A stretch of 64,000 nt of DNA, taken from the NCBI GenBank assembly GCA_964463485.1, contig CAYXDO010000033.1, positions 1-64,000 of the forward strand, read 5' to 3'. Within the stretch, counting starts at the first letter, position 1. Each line of letters begins with the position of its first letter. The notes under the pieces are model-generated. The model searched no databases and was not told where the DNA came from. It was given only the letters and a program-made list of their open reading frames with translations. Origin of the DNA: CAYXDO01 sp964463485. Lineage in GTDB: Bacteria; Myxococcota; Kuafuiibacteriia; Kuafuiibacteriales; Kuafuiibacteriaceae. Positions 55,800 through 64,000 of the stretch are shown here, in pieces. Made by a program: the position numbers and the translations under genes.

Positions 55800-57332
55800 A
55801 TGCCCGCTTCTCGCGGCCGATCCTATTTGAAGGGCCTGACCTCGGGCATCGCGGTGACCATCGCGAACATCTTCGTCGGTCTGTGGCTGACGCCGTACAC
55901 GCTCCGTTTCCTCGATCGAGAGACCTACGCAGTCTTCGCGCTCGCCAACGACTTGGTGACTTGGCTCGGTTTGCTCGAGATCGGCCTCGCGAGCGTCCTG
56001 AACGTGACGGCGGCGCAACTGAGCGGTCGACCCGACCAAGAGAAGCTCGATGCCCTCGCGAGCACGACCTTCTTCGCTCAAGGCGGAATCGCGGTGGGAC
56101 TTCTCGGAATCGGGCTCCTCATTTCACACGTTTTTCCAGACTTCTTTGGCCTCTCGGAGTCCGTGCGCGAGAGCTCCAAGCAAGTCATGGCTTTGCTCGC
56201 GCTTGGATCGGCGCTGACGATCGCGACTCAGACCTTCTCTTCTTTGCTGATCGCACACCAGCAGATGCACGTCGACAACGCGATCCGGCTCGCGCTGATC
56301 GTACTCAGGACGGGCCTCACGGTCGTCTTGCTCGACCGAGGCGCTGGGCTGCTCTCGCTTGCGATCTCGCACGTCGCCGCTGTGATCATCACGGGATCGA
56401 TCGCCGTGTGGAGAGTTCGCCGATTGCTCCCGACTCTCTCGGTCCATTATCGGCATTTCTCCCTGGACCTCCTCCGGAAGAGCGCGGGCACAGGTATTTG
56501 GTTTTCGCTGGGTGGATTCGCAGGGATCATGATCATGAACCTCGATCGCGTCATGACCGCAAAGATCATCTCGGTGGAGATGGTCACTTCGCTGACTCTG
56601 ACCGGCAGGCTTTACGCGCTCGCGTGGTCGGTGCTGCAGCAAGTGACCAACTCTGCACGCCCAGCGCTGGCTCAACTCATCGGTCAAGGGCGGATCGATG
56701 TCGCTCGAGAGAAATACCACCAGCTGGTAGCCATCTCGACGGGCGCGGCCGTTTTGGTCGCCGCCGCCATTTTTTCGGGGAACCAGAGCTTCGTCGCGTG
56801 GTGGGTCGGTGAACACAACTACGGCGGCGGCCGGGCCGACGCGTTTCTCGCGCTGAACCTCATCGTGCACTGCTGGGTGCTCCCGAACCGGGCGATCTTG
56901 GTTTCGGGCCTGCAGTTCGTTCCACAGAACTCGACCTGCCGCTTCATCGAGGGAGCTTTGAACCTCGGGCTCTCTTACACCCTGGGGAGCGTCATGGGTT
57001 TCAAGGGAATCGTACTCGCTACCTCGATCGCCGGGATCCTGACTTCGTGCTGGTACATGCCGCTCCTGACTTGCCAGATGTTCGGTCTTCGGTTCTTTCC
57101 GACGCTGTCGAAGGACGCACGCGGCCCGCTCCTCCTGATCCCCATCGCAGGCATGACGGCGTTCATATGCAGGGAACGACTCGGCGAGCTCGGCGGCCTG
57201 CTCGGCGCGGGTCTCGCCGCCGGAGTGTGTCTGGGAGTTTCTGGCTTCGTCTATTTCGCCCTGCTGATGGATCGCGAGAGCAGGGCGGGCTTGCTGGGTC
57301 GTGCGCGTTTGGCGTTCGTGGGGCGAGTTTGA
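55800..57332 (+). CDS. polysaccharide flippase, Wzx-like (MOP superfamily)
   Basis: The product has 510 residues from an ATG at 55800. Twelve or more hydrophobic segments begin with LKGLTSGIAVTIANIFVGLW and LTPYTLRFLDRETYAVFALA, the usual opening of Wzx-type oligosaccharide flippases. It would move lipid-linked repeat units across the inner membrane for polymerisation by the Wzy-like protein encoded upstream. The TGA overlaps the TTG start of the next gene. Confidence 0.85.
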   Translation: MPASRGRSYLKGLTSGIAVTIANIFVGLWLTPYTLRFLDRETYAVFALANDLVTWLGLLEIGLASVLNVTAAQLSGRPDQEKLDALASTTFFAQGGIAVGLLGIGLLISHVFPDFFGLSESVRESSKQVMALLALGSALTIATQTFSSLLIAHQQMHVDNAIRLALIVLRTGLTVVLLDRGAGLLSLAISHVAAVIITGSIAVWRVRRLLPTLSVHYRHFSLDLLRKSAGTGIWFSLGGFAGIMIMNLDRVMTAKIISVEMVTSLTLTGRLYALAWSVLQQVTNSARPALAQLIGQGRIDVAREKYHQLVAISTGAAVLVAAAIFSGNQSFVAWWVGEHNYGGGRADAFLALNLIVHCWVLPNRAILVSGLQFVPQNSTCRFIEGALNLGLSYTLGSVMGFKGIVLATSIAGILTSCWYMPLLTCQMFGLRFFPTLSKDARGPLLLIPIAGMTAFICRERLGELGGLLGAGLAAGVCLGVSGFVYFALLMDRESRAGLLGRARLAFVGRV

Positions 57333-58597
57333 TCGGTCTGCGGAGAAGAGCAGGTGCCGCGGACCTCCGTCGTCTGGGCTTCGTGAGTCGGAGTGAGGAC
57401 TTCTGGCGACGCGCTCCGCGAGCGATCGACCTGGTCATCATCGCGCCCCCGGTCTTTTCGATCCCGAGCCCAGAGGGACAGGCGATCTACGTGCTCGTCG
57501 AGCGGATGGCTGAGTTGCTCCCGTTCTCGACCGTCGTGCTCGCGCGATGGCCCGACGAGGGGATCCGGGGATCGAGCCCGATCGATGACCGGCTGCTCTA
57601 CTACCGGCCGCCCCTGACGCCGGGCCTGCGTGACAGACTTCCGCACCGGATCAAGAAGGCCGTGTGGGGCACGGGCGCTCCCGTGCTACTCACTTATGCG
57701 CGCGCGGCCGCTCGCGCCTGCCGAGCGCTCGGGCCTCGCGTGGTCATGGTCGAGGACGTTCCGTTCGTGGCCAAGGAGGTTCGGAGACGCAATCCCGGCG
57801 TCCGAATCATCCTGCACCAACACGCTCCCGCCCCCACCTATTACTCCAGGCGTCGCTGGCGTTCGATCGCCAAAGGCCTCGACGAGCTCGTCTTTGTCTC
57901 TCGACAGGCGCGAGCGGAGAGCTCGAGACGTCACGGTGACCTCGGCGTCCGAGCGAGAGTCATCTTGAATGGCGTCAGCTTGGAGCACTATGACCCGGAG
58001 CGCGTCGTCGGAGCGGCCACACGCAAGCTCCACGGGATCTCCGAGGACCAACTCACCTTCCTTTTCGTCGGCCGAGTCGTCCCTTACAAAGGCCCAGTGG
58101 AGGCGGTCGAGGCTTTCGAGAAGAGCGGGCTTCGGGACGCCCGCTTCCTCGTGGTGGGCGACCTCGAACCTTCGTACGACTCGAGCCCCGAGTACGTCGA
58201 GCGCCTCCGGAGTCTGGCGCGACTCTCCGCGGGTCGCGTGATCCTGGTGGGTACGGTTCCGCAGAGTGCGATCCCCGAATACTATGCTGCCGCCGACGCC
58301 GTCGTCGTCCCCTCCATCGGTCCTGAAGGCCTCCCGAAGGTCATCACCGAGGCGCTCGCGATGAGGCGCCCGGTGCTCGCGAGCGATCGCGGTGGTAGCT
58401 TCGAAGTCTTGCGGGAGGGGGTCACCGGTTGGCGGCTGCCGAATCCCGCCGACTCGGCCGACCTTGCCCTCCGGCTCAGGATCTTCGCCGAATCGGGCGT
58501 GCGACGAATCGCGGAGGCGGACCGCGACATCGTCTCGGAGGAGCGGATGATTCGTGAGTTCACCCGGCTCGTGGAGGGACTCAAAAATGGTCGCTGA
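57329..58597 (+). CDS. family 4 glycosyltransferase
   Basis: About 422 residues. The TTG at 57329 overlaps the flippase stop (TTGA). A GTG at 57383 is the other candidate, because homology-like sequence becomes clear only at PRAIDLVIIAPPVFSIPSPE. Donor domain: DQLTFLFVGRVVPYKGPVEA, then EYYAAADAVVVPSIGPEGLP and KVITEALAMRRPVLASDRGG with the two Glu of EX7E. The two candidate starts differ by 18 residues. Confidence 0.82.
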   Translation: MIGLRRRAGAADLRRLGFVSRSEDFWRRAPRAIDLVIIAPPVFSIPSPEGQAIYVLVERMAELLPFSTVVLARWPDEGIRGSSPIDDRLLYYRPPLTPGLRDRLPHRIKKAVWGTGAPVLLTYARAAARACRALGPRVVMVEDVPFVAKEVRRRNPGVRIILHQHAPAPTYYSRRRWRSIAKGLDELVFVSRQARAESSRRHGDLGVRARVILNGVSLEHYDPERVVGAATRKLHGISEDQLTFLFVGRVVPYKGPVEAVEAFEKSGLRDARFLVVGDLEPSYDSSPEYVERLRSLARLSAGRVILVGTVPQSAIPEYYAAADAVVVPSIGPEGLPKVITEALAMRRPVLASDRGGSFEVLREGVTGWRLPNPADSADLALRLRIFAESGVRRIAEADRDIVSEERMIREFTRLVEGLKNGR

Positions 58598-59990
58598 GTC
58601 GAGGCGCCTCTTGGTGCTGATGCCCCTCGGGTCGGAGGTTCGGCAATTCGGCCACTCGGGCTTGATGACTTCCCTCCTCGACCGAGGCTGGGACGTGGTC
58701 GTCGCCGCGAAGACGGTAGACGACGATCTCCGAAGGCAGCTCGACGAGCGGGCTCGTCTCGTCTCCATGCCCTCGGCGACGCGCTCGAACGACCTCGCGC
58801 AGCTCGAGACGATCCTCGACAAGGCACACTCGGTTCGAGAGAGGAGGGGCGGCCGGTCGACCTGGCAGTTCGCTGCAACTCAGCCCAAGAATCGCAAACA
58901 GGCCGCGCTCTTCAAGGCGCAGGACCTCGTCGCGGAGCTCCTCGGGCGCTCCGGCACGCTCGCGAAGCTAGGCGCGAAGGGAGAAGCTCGCCTTCAGCGT
59001 TCGAGGGCTCCCGTCGAGTGGGTTCGGCTCTTCGATGAGCTCGAGCCGTCGGTCGTACTCACCAACGTCCCAAGGGTGCTCGAGCCGGCGCTGTCCGTGG
59101 CTCGCTCGAGGAACCTCCCCACGATCATCCTCTATCACACGGCCAAAGACGTGTCGGCGTTCGGACGCCTGAATCATGACTTCTCGCGCATCGGAGTGTG
59201 GAACGATCGGATGAGGTCGGAGCTGCTTCGACAAAATCCTCGTCTCGATCGTGCGAACATACGAGTCATCGGCTGCGGCCACTTCGACTGCGTCGGACGA
59301 GCAGACCTCCTTCGACCGGAGACCGAGCTCCGCAGGGCACTCGGAGCCAGACCCCAATCCAAGCTGATCCTCTTTCCCGCTTCGGCACCTTGGGTCGTGC
59401 CTGGGGAGGAGAGATACCTCGAGCTCATCCTCGGGATGATTCGACGGTCGGGTCGGGACGCGCAGCTCGTCGTGCGCCTGAATCCGATGGACCACACGAC
59501 GGAGCTCGTCGATTCGATTCGGAGGCGAGGGCTCGACGTGCTGGTTTCGAAACCCGACTGGCGATGGGACCGGTCGATGAATTGGTGCTTTCAGAGACGG
59601 GAGGATCTGAGCTTGTTCAACAGCCTGCTTCACTACTCGCAGCTATGCATCGGAGCTCCTTCCACCGTCGCGATCGAGTGCGCCGTCGAGCGAGTGCCGC
59701 TGATCAACCTCGGTTTCGACCTCGAGGGCCCGAAGCCTCTCAACGGTTCGATTGCCGCCGCTTGGAACCAGGAGTTCTACCGCGACGTTCGAGAGACTAG
59801 GGCCGCGGAGCTCGCGAGCTCCGAGGCGCTGTTGTCTTCTTTGATTTCGCGGGGGCTCGATGAGTCCAAGTGGATGCGCGAGGAGCAGGCACGGCTCCTC
59901 TTGCGCCAGCTCGGTGTCGCACCAGGTTCGTCGACTCGAGGTTCGATCGAGCTGATCGAGGCAGCGACGCAGAGTCGAGGTGCAATTTGA
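58587..59990 (+). CDS. putative surface-carbohydrate transferase (TagF/CDP-glycerol transferase-like C-terminus)
   Basis: The product has 467 residues from an ATG at 58587, overlapping the previous gene by 11 bp. The N-terminal half is GT-B-like (MVAESRRLLVLMPLGSEVRQ; VVVAAKTVDDDLRRQLDERA). The C-terminal half includes KLILFPASAPWVVPGEERYL and LLHYSQLCIGAPSTVAIECA, the latter resembling the donor site of CDP-glycerol glycerophosphotransferases and related surface-carbohydrate proteins. I could not assign a substrate. It may transfer a polyol-phosphate or an unusual sugar to the polymer. Confidence 0.6.
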   Translation: MVAESRRLLVLMPLGSEVRQFGHSGLMTSLLDRGWDVVVAAKTVDDDLRRQLDERARLVSMPSATRSNDLAQLETILDKAHSVRERRGGRSTWQFAATQPKNRKQAALFKAQDLVAELLGRSGTLAKLGAKGEARLQRSRAPVEWVRLFDELEPSVVLTNVPRVLEPALSVARSRNLPTIILYHTAKDVSAFGRLNHDFSRIGVWNDRMRSELLRQNPRLDRANIRVIGCGHFDCVGRADLLRPETELRRALGARPQSKLILFPASAPWVVPGEERYLELILGMIRRSGRDAQLVVRLNPMDHTTELVDSIRRRGLDVLVSKPDWRWDRSMNWCFQRREDLSLFNSLLHYSQLCIGAPSTVAIECAVERVPLINLGFDLEGPKPLNGSIAAAWNQEFYRDVRETRAAELASSEALLSSLISRGLDESKWMREEQARLLLRQLGVAPGSSTRGSIELIEAATQSRGAI

Positions 59991-61126
59991 ATATCGTATT
60001 CTTGTGCAACGAGTATCCGCCTGGTCCGATCGGGGGGATCGGAGCCATGACTCATGCCTTGGCAGTCGGGCTCGCCAGGCGAGGTCACTCCGTGCGCGTC
60101 GCGGGAGTTTATGCAGGCCTCGACTCGGACCGCGTCGAGGTGCTCGAAGGCGTAGCGGTGCATCGCTGGGCAATCGAGCGCCGAAGGCTCGTGAGCGCGG
60201 TCGAAGCCGGGGCCTGCGTTCGATTCGGAGTAAGGACGCTCGCCGCGGAGTCTCCGATCGACGTCATCGACACGCCGGAGCTCGGTCTCCTCGCCGTCTC
60301 CAGAAGAGCGTCTCGAGCGAGAGTGATCCGCATGAATGGAGGTCACCACTTCTTCGCCGTGACTCTCGGCAAGAGACCTCGACGGGTGCGGGGAGCGCTC
60401 GAGAGAGTGTCGTTCTGGAAGGCGACTCACTTTTGCGCGGTGAGTCACTTCGCGGCGGAGCGAACTCGGGAGCTCCTCGGGCTCGGAGACGTGTCCATCC
60501 CGATCATCCCCAACCCAGTCGACACCGAGCTCTTTCGCCCGCGCCCCGAGATTCCCGTGGTTCCAGGCCGAATCTTCTTTGCGGGTACGCTGTGTGAAAA
60601 GAAAGGGATTCGACAGCTCGTGGCGGCCATGCCGATGGTGGTCGCGAGGGTTCCTCACGCTCACCTCGTGGCCGCAGGCAAGGATACGCTCACGGGTCCC
60701 GATGGGACCTCTTTCTCGAGCCATCTGCTGAGTATCGTCCCGGCCGAGCTTCGACCAAAGGTCACGTTCCTCGGAGCGGTGGCGCACGAGCGGCTGCCCG
60801 AGCTCATGGCGACCTCCCAAGTCTGCGCTTATCCGTCACACATGGAGACTCAGGGGATCGTGAACGTCGAAGGGATGGCGATGGGCAAACCGGTCATCGT
60901 CGGCGACGCAGGTCCGGCCAGGGAGATCGTCGAGCCCGGTGTACATGGGTTCGTGTGCGACCCAAGGAGTCCAGATGACATCGCAGCGAAGATCATTTCG
61001 TTGCTCAACAGTCCGGAGCTGTGCGTTTCGATGGGGGCCGCCGCCCGCGACCGAGCCGTCCGCGAATTTGGCCTCGCTGGTCTTCTCGAGAAGAACGAGG
61101 AGTTTTATCGGTCGATCCTCGGATGA
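59987..61126 (+). CDS. family 4 glycosyltransferase
   Basis: The product has 379 residues from a TTG at 59987 overlapping the previous stop (TTGA). Acceptor loop NIVFLCNEYPPGPIGGIGAM (GGIG), donor domain GRIFFAGTLCEKKGIRQLVA and MATSQVCAYPSHMETQGIVN with the conserved EXXG-type Glu and EGMAMGKPVIVGDAGPAREI. Last gene of the operon. Convergent with the lipoprotein gene that ends at 61164. Confidence 0.87.
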   Translation: MNIVFLCNEYPPGPIGGIGAMTHALAVGLARRGHSVRVAGVYAGLDSDRVEVLEGVAVHRWAIERRRLVSAVEAGACVRFGVRTLAAESPIDVIDTPELGLLAVSRRASRARVIRMNGGHHFFAVTLGKRPRRVRGALERVSFWKATHFCAVSHFAAERTRELLGLGDVSIPIIPNPVDTELFRPRPEIPVVPGRIFFAGTLCEKKGIRQLVAAMPMVVARVPHAHLVAAGKDTLTGPDGTSFSSHLLSIVPAELRPKVTFLGAVAHERLPELMATSQVCAYPSHMETQGIVNVEGMAMGKPVIVGDAGPAREIVEPGVHGFVCDPRSPDDIAAKIISLLNSPELCVSMGAAARDRAVREFGLAGLLEKNEEFYRSILG

Positions 61127-61163
61127 GTTCTGACCGCTACTCTCGAGCGTCGTGGCGCGCACG

Positions 61164-62477
61164 TCACAACGCGCTGCATTCGTGCCTTGGGTGAAGCGCC
61201 ACGACGCCGGGTTCTGTGGTCTCGGGGACCACCAACGCCTCGCCGAGGGCGAAGATGTTCTCGGCCCGAAAGTTCAGGCTCGTGACGACCTCCAGCAGCT
61301 CGCCGTCGCTGCACGATCCGAGGCCCCAGACGTGCTGCCGTACGGTCGCGAAGGTATTGAGCGACACGTACCCATCTCGCCACGGTTCGACCGCGCGATG
61401 AAGCGGCCAGATCCCGCTGTCGATCGGGCTCATCCGGCCGTCCGTCGACATGAGGACGACGCCATGATCCTCCGTGCCGATGAGGTACCCATGTTCGGGC
61501 GCCATACCCATGCTCGTGGCTTGGGCGTTCGTGCCCGTCGTGAGCGCGACCGCGTGCACACGGCCCTCTTCGTAGACGGCCACTCCCCGGCCGCCGAGCG
61601 CGATGGCGGCGCGGCCGGGCGCGGCCCATGCGATGCCGCCGCCGTTGGGCGCATTCGAGGGTAGGTCGTCTGCGAGCAGCGTGAGCTCGGTGCCTCGAAT
61701 TCGGTAGACGCTGCCGTCCAGACCGCCCAGGAGGACCTCGGATCCATCGGGCGACGCCGAGAGTTGGTACGCCGGCTTGTCCGCCGGGAGCTCGAGGGTC
61801 GCTCGGAGCTTGCAGGGCGCGTCCTCGAAGCTCAGCTCGTAGATGAGGATCGAAGTCTGGACCGAGATGTAGACGTCGTTGCCCGCGAGCGCGAGACCTG
61901 GGCCCCGAGCGGCCACGCAAGCGCGACGGACCGAGAAATCTTCGGAGAGCACCGATAATCGCCCGGTCGCCGAGAGCAGCAGGATCGCGTCCGGTGCGAT
62001 TCGTGTCGAGATGTCGATGTACCCATCGCTCGGCTCGAGGTGGAGGAGCTCGGGCTCGAAGTCCGCGCAGCCTGTGCATCGCGCCGCATCGGGGACCAAC
62101 CAAGTCGCGAAGTCACCCATTCCGCGGGCGTCGTCCACCCATTCGTGGGAGGGTGACAGCGCGAACTCACGATCGGGGTGGAGGAGCGCGCAGGGTCGGC
62201 ACGGCGAATTCAGCGCCACCCCGCCATGGCTCAGGCCGAGCGCGGAGAGGTCTGCGTCGTAGGCGAAGGCCCGGAGTGACCCGATGTCTTCCAGGTCGAT
62301 CGGGATCCGTACGACCTCCTCGATTGCGCTCGCGAAGATGCCGCGCGTGGAACCATTCCAGGCGTAGAGATACGAGGCCGCGCCCGCCGCGTCCGGTGGT
62401 TGAATGACGGGCCCACCGGGTTCTGCGCAGGCTAGGCAGGCGAGGATTCCCGATCCGGCTGGGAGCACACGGCTCAC
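61164..62477 (-). CDS. secreted lipoprotein, beta-propeller-like
   Basis: The product has 437 residues. The lipoprotein signal MSRVLPAGSGILACLAC ends in a lipobox Cys at 17. Repeated strands such as LTLLADDLPSNAPNGGGIAW, PDGSEVLLGGLDGSVYRIRG and EHGYLIGTEDHGVVLMSTDG with a repeat length near 40 residues look like propeller blades. CRPCALLHP and CTGCADFEP are two CxxC pairs that may form disulphides or bind metal. No enzymatic motif is recognised. Myxobacteria encode many such lipoproteins. Confidence 0.6.
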   Translation of the reverse strand: MSRVLPAGSGILACLACAEPGGPVIQPPDAAGAASYLYAWNGSTRGIFASAIEEVVRIPIDLEDIGSLRAFAYDADLSALGLSHGGVALNSPCRPCALLHPDREFALSPSHEWVDDARGMGDFATWLVPDAARCTGCADFEPELLHLEPSDGYIDISTRIAPDAILLLSATGRLSVLSEDFSVRRACVAARGPGLALAGNDVYISVQTSILIYELSFEDAPCKLRATLELPADKPAYQLSASPDGSEVLLGGLDGSVYRIRGTELTLLADDLPSNAPNGGGIAWAAPGRAAIALGGRGVAVYEEGRVHAVALTTGTNAQATSMGMAPEHGYLIGTEDHGVVLMSTDGRMSPIDSGIWPLHRAVEPWRDGYVSLNTFATVRQHVWGLGSCSDGELLEVVTSLNFRAENIFALGEALVVPETTEPGVVALHPRHECSAL

Positions 62478-62828
62478 GGCGGTACTCTATCCGATTCCAG
62501 CGGACGAAACCAAATGAAGGCAACTCACAGCGCGGCGCGACCAAAGCGTCAGCCTGAAACGGGCCGCGCAGACCGTAGACCATAGACTCTAGGCTGAAGG
62601 TCGGATTCGGAAACCCGCCCGACGACGGCAAAACACACGCGAACCCAACACCTTCCAGGAAAACGTCTGCGCGACAACTCACATTTCTGAGGTTAGTAGT
62701 ACAGACCCGCCGCGAAGACACCTCGTAGGCTCTGGGTCGGCTGGTCATTCTCGCCACTCGGTTGGAGCTCGCACGAACGCTCCGCCATGACTAGGGTGAT
62801 GCCTCGCGCTGGCCTTTCGGGCGGAGGA
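62478..62828. other. 351-bp gap without a gene
   Basis: No ORF with coding character or hairpin with T-tract was found. Base composition is slightly richer in AT than the flanks (62570-62700). Confidence 0.5.
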
Positions 62829-63356
62829 CTAGCTTGGCTGAGCTTCGAACGCGCTCGAGAGCCGAGCTTCGACGAGCGGTCGAAGCGCTGGGTCGAGCTT
62901 CGTCGCTCGGAGGCGATCGAACACCGTGGACCGATCGATGAGGTTCGCTCGGGCGGCTAGCACGAGAAATTCGAGGTCTTTCTCGCGGCCAGCCACGGCC
63001 TTCGAAACGGCCAGATCGGGCACCTCCAGGCACCAGCCGGTGACGCCTCGCGTATGAATCGGAACCAGGCGGTCGCGCCATCCGTCGGGCAGAGTTGCGG
63101 TTTCTTCGCCGACGCCTTGGGCGTAGTAGCCGAACGTGTCGTGGAACATGGAGAGCTCGCCGATACTCCCATCGACTACATCTGCGCGATCAGGATGATG
63201 AAGCGGATAAATATCGGCCTCCATCGAGCTCAGGAGTGATTCCGGCGCGTCTGGGAATTGGGCGAGTATGGACTGGCTTCCTATGACTACGACCGCATCG
63301 TCCTCAGCGATGTCGGCGGCCGCCCGAATGAGATGCTCGAGTTGCCGACGGTTCAT
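62829..63356 (-). CDS. DUF6036-type nucleotidyltransferase-fold protein
   Basis: The product has 175 residues from an ATG at 63356 that overlaps the upstream gene by ATGA. DDAVVVIGSQSILAQFPDAP with a later SMEADIYPLHHPDRADVVDG has the GS...D.D pattern of a reduced nucleotidyltransferase fold (residues about 20-55), as in DUF6036 proteins, which often form toxin-antitoxin or defence pairs. TGWCLEVPDLAVSKAVAGRE is the downstream conserved block with the Lys. A small partner gene precedes it, consistent with a two-gene module. Toxicity is inferred. Confidence 0.7.
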   Translation of the reverse strand: MNRRQLEHLIRAAADIAEDDAVVVIGSQSILAQFPDAPESLLSSMEADIYPLHHPDRADVVDGSIGELSMFHDTFGYYAQGVGEETATLPDGWRDRLVPIHTRGVTGWCLEVPDLAVSKAVAGREKDLEFLVLAARANLIDRSTVFDRLRATKLDPALRPLVEARLSSAFEAQPS

Positions 63357-63673
63357 GTGCGGGCCAGGCGGGCCACGCGGCGCCACAGGTCCCAGCGCTC
63401 TTTGGGCGTCACGATGCCCGTGAACGGGGTCGTTTGTCGAAGCGCGCGGGAGCTCTCGCCCCCATCGACGATGACCTCGAGCAAGCGCTCGCGCGGACCC
63501 TCGAAGAGCTGTAGCCACTCCGCGGCATATTTCGGATGCATCAGGCCTCGCGCCGACCAATCGAGGACCCGCGCCCTAGCCGCCTCCGCCAACTCCGGCG
63601 AAGACCGAAGGCGCTCGGCAATGATTCGGTGGATGGCGAGGCTCCGCTCCTCTGCGAGACGGTGAGGGTCCAT
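63353..63673 (-). CDS. small helical partner of the DUF6036 protein
   Basis: The product has 106 residues from an ATG at 63673 (GTG one codon earlier). MDPHRLAEERSLAIHRIIAE is followed by SPELAEAARARVLDWSARGL and a W-rich C-terminus. The overlap with the nucleotidyltransferase gene suggests one transcript and a possible antitoxin or regulator role. No motif was identified. Confidence 0.6.
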   Translation of the reverse strand: MDPHRLAEERSLAIHRIIAERLRSSPELAEAARARVLDWSARGLMHPKYAAEWLQLFEGPRERLLEVIVDGGESSRALRQTTPFTGIVTPKERWDLWRRVARLART

Positions 63674-64000
63674 CACAAATCCGATGATATCCGATGACGC
63701 CTTACCCGTCGACCGCGGCCAAGCCCCGAAGACCCGAGCTACCGGCTCCGCGTCTAGGCTGGCTTTCGAGGAAATCTCGTCTCGATAGCTCGAAATCGCA
63801 CGCTGCGAGCGAGCCGAAAAGACGAAGCATGGCGCGCTGCCACGCTTACGCTTCCGGCCTCAAAGCGCGGAATGTATATTACGTCGAGGTGCCGAGGCGC
63901 TTCGGCTCGTCGGCCAGGCTCGCTGCGCTCGCCCGCCGTTTGTCGGTGCAGGGCGGGCAATACAGGTCGAGCCCGGGCGGCGGACGCACAGGAAGCTCCT
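63674..64000. other. right-edge sequence without an assigned gene
   Basis: Only Arg-rich short frames occur. Positions 63880-64000 may be the 3' or 5' part of a gene that continues outside the window, but nothing is recognisable. Confidence 0.4.

Overview
The window is GC-rich, mostly coding, and reads like a myxobacterial chromosome (Myxococcota, probably Polyangia). The evidence is a 1,223-residue Ser/Thr kinase fused to an AAA/TPR sensor module, a DUF2277 protein, many GTG and TTG starts coupled as GTGA/TTGA overlaps, and long intergenic purine-rich strings. No rRNA, CRISPR array, integrase or transposase was seen.

Layout: (1) 1-4.5 kb holds the 3' end of an unidentified gene, a repeat-rich gap, an AbiE-like toxin-antitoxin pair and a small membrane-protein gene. 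(2) 4.6-28.3 kb is a complete BREX locus on the minus strand in the type 6 order brxE-brxA-brxB-brxC-pglX-pglZ-brxD-brxHI. A vapBC-like pair lies between brxC and pglX. About 7 kb of extra genes lie between pglX and pglZ: two AlbA_2/ATPase proteins, a SEC-C protein, and an AAA ATPase with a DUF4276 protein. The whole locus sits between a 128-bp and a 115-bp direct repeat derived from the 5' end of the membrane-protein gene. (3) 28.9-38.3 kb holds ordinary chromosomal genes: a membrane protein, DUF2277, a LysM peptidase-like protein, a methyltransferase/TPR protein, an SGNH hydrolase and the kinase-ATPase. (4) 38.4-42.1 kb is an array of up to 36 tRNA genes on one strand, nearly one per anticodon, with an HNH endonuclease gene 22 bp downstream and a hairpin terminator after it. 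(5) 42.4-42.8 kb is a compact unit with promoter, short ORF and terminator. (6) 43.0-61.1 kb is an exopolysaccharide locus: five GT4 glycosyltransferases, CapK-like ligase, YjbH-like and Wza-like outer-membrane proteins, Wzy-like polymerase, Wzx-like flippase, acetyltransferases and a KpsF/KdsD isomerase. (7) 61.2-64 kb holds a lipoprotein and a two-gene DUF6036 nucleotidyltransferase module.

Two structures stand out. The first is in the BREX locus: the slot between pglX and pglZ contains two scars in which the first codons of a pglZ gene are joined to internal or terminal pieces of a pglX gene. The pglZ upstream element, with four GCGGTTATC repeats, is also present twice. The simplest reading is repeated import of 'pglX-cargo-pglZ' units from related BREX loci followed by loss of the redundant core genes, so that defence cargo accumulated. 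The second is the tRNA array. It is nearly complete (no Tyr found) and contains several irregular members: three Leu-anticodon tRNAs with short variable loops, four tRNAs with C33, an Arg tRNA with a 57-nt insertion in its T arm, a Phe tRNA with a reversed-looking T loop, and two reduced CAT tRNAs. It is apparently co-transcribed with an HNH nuclease.
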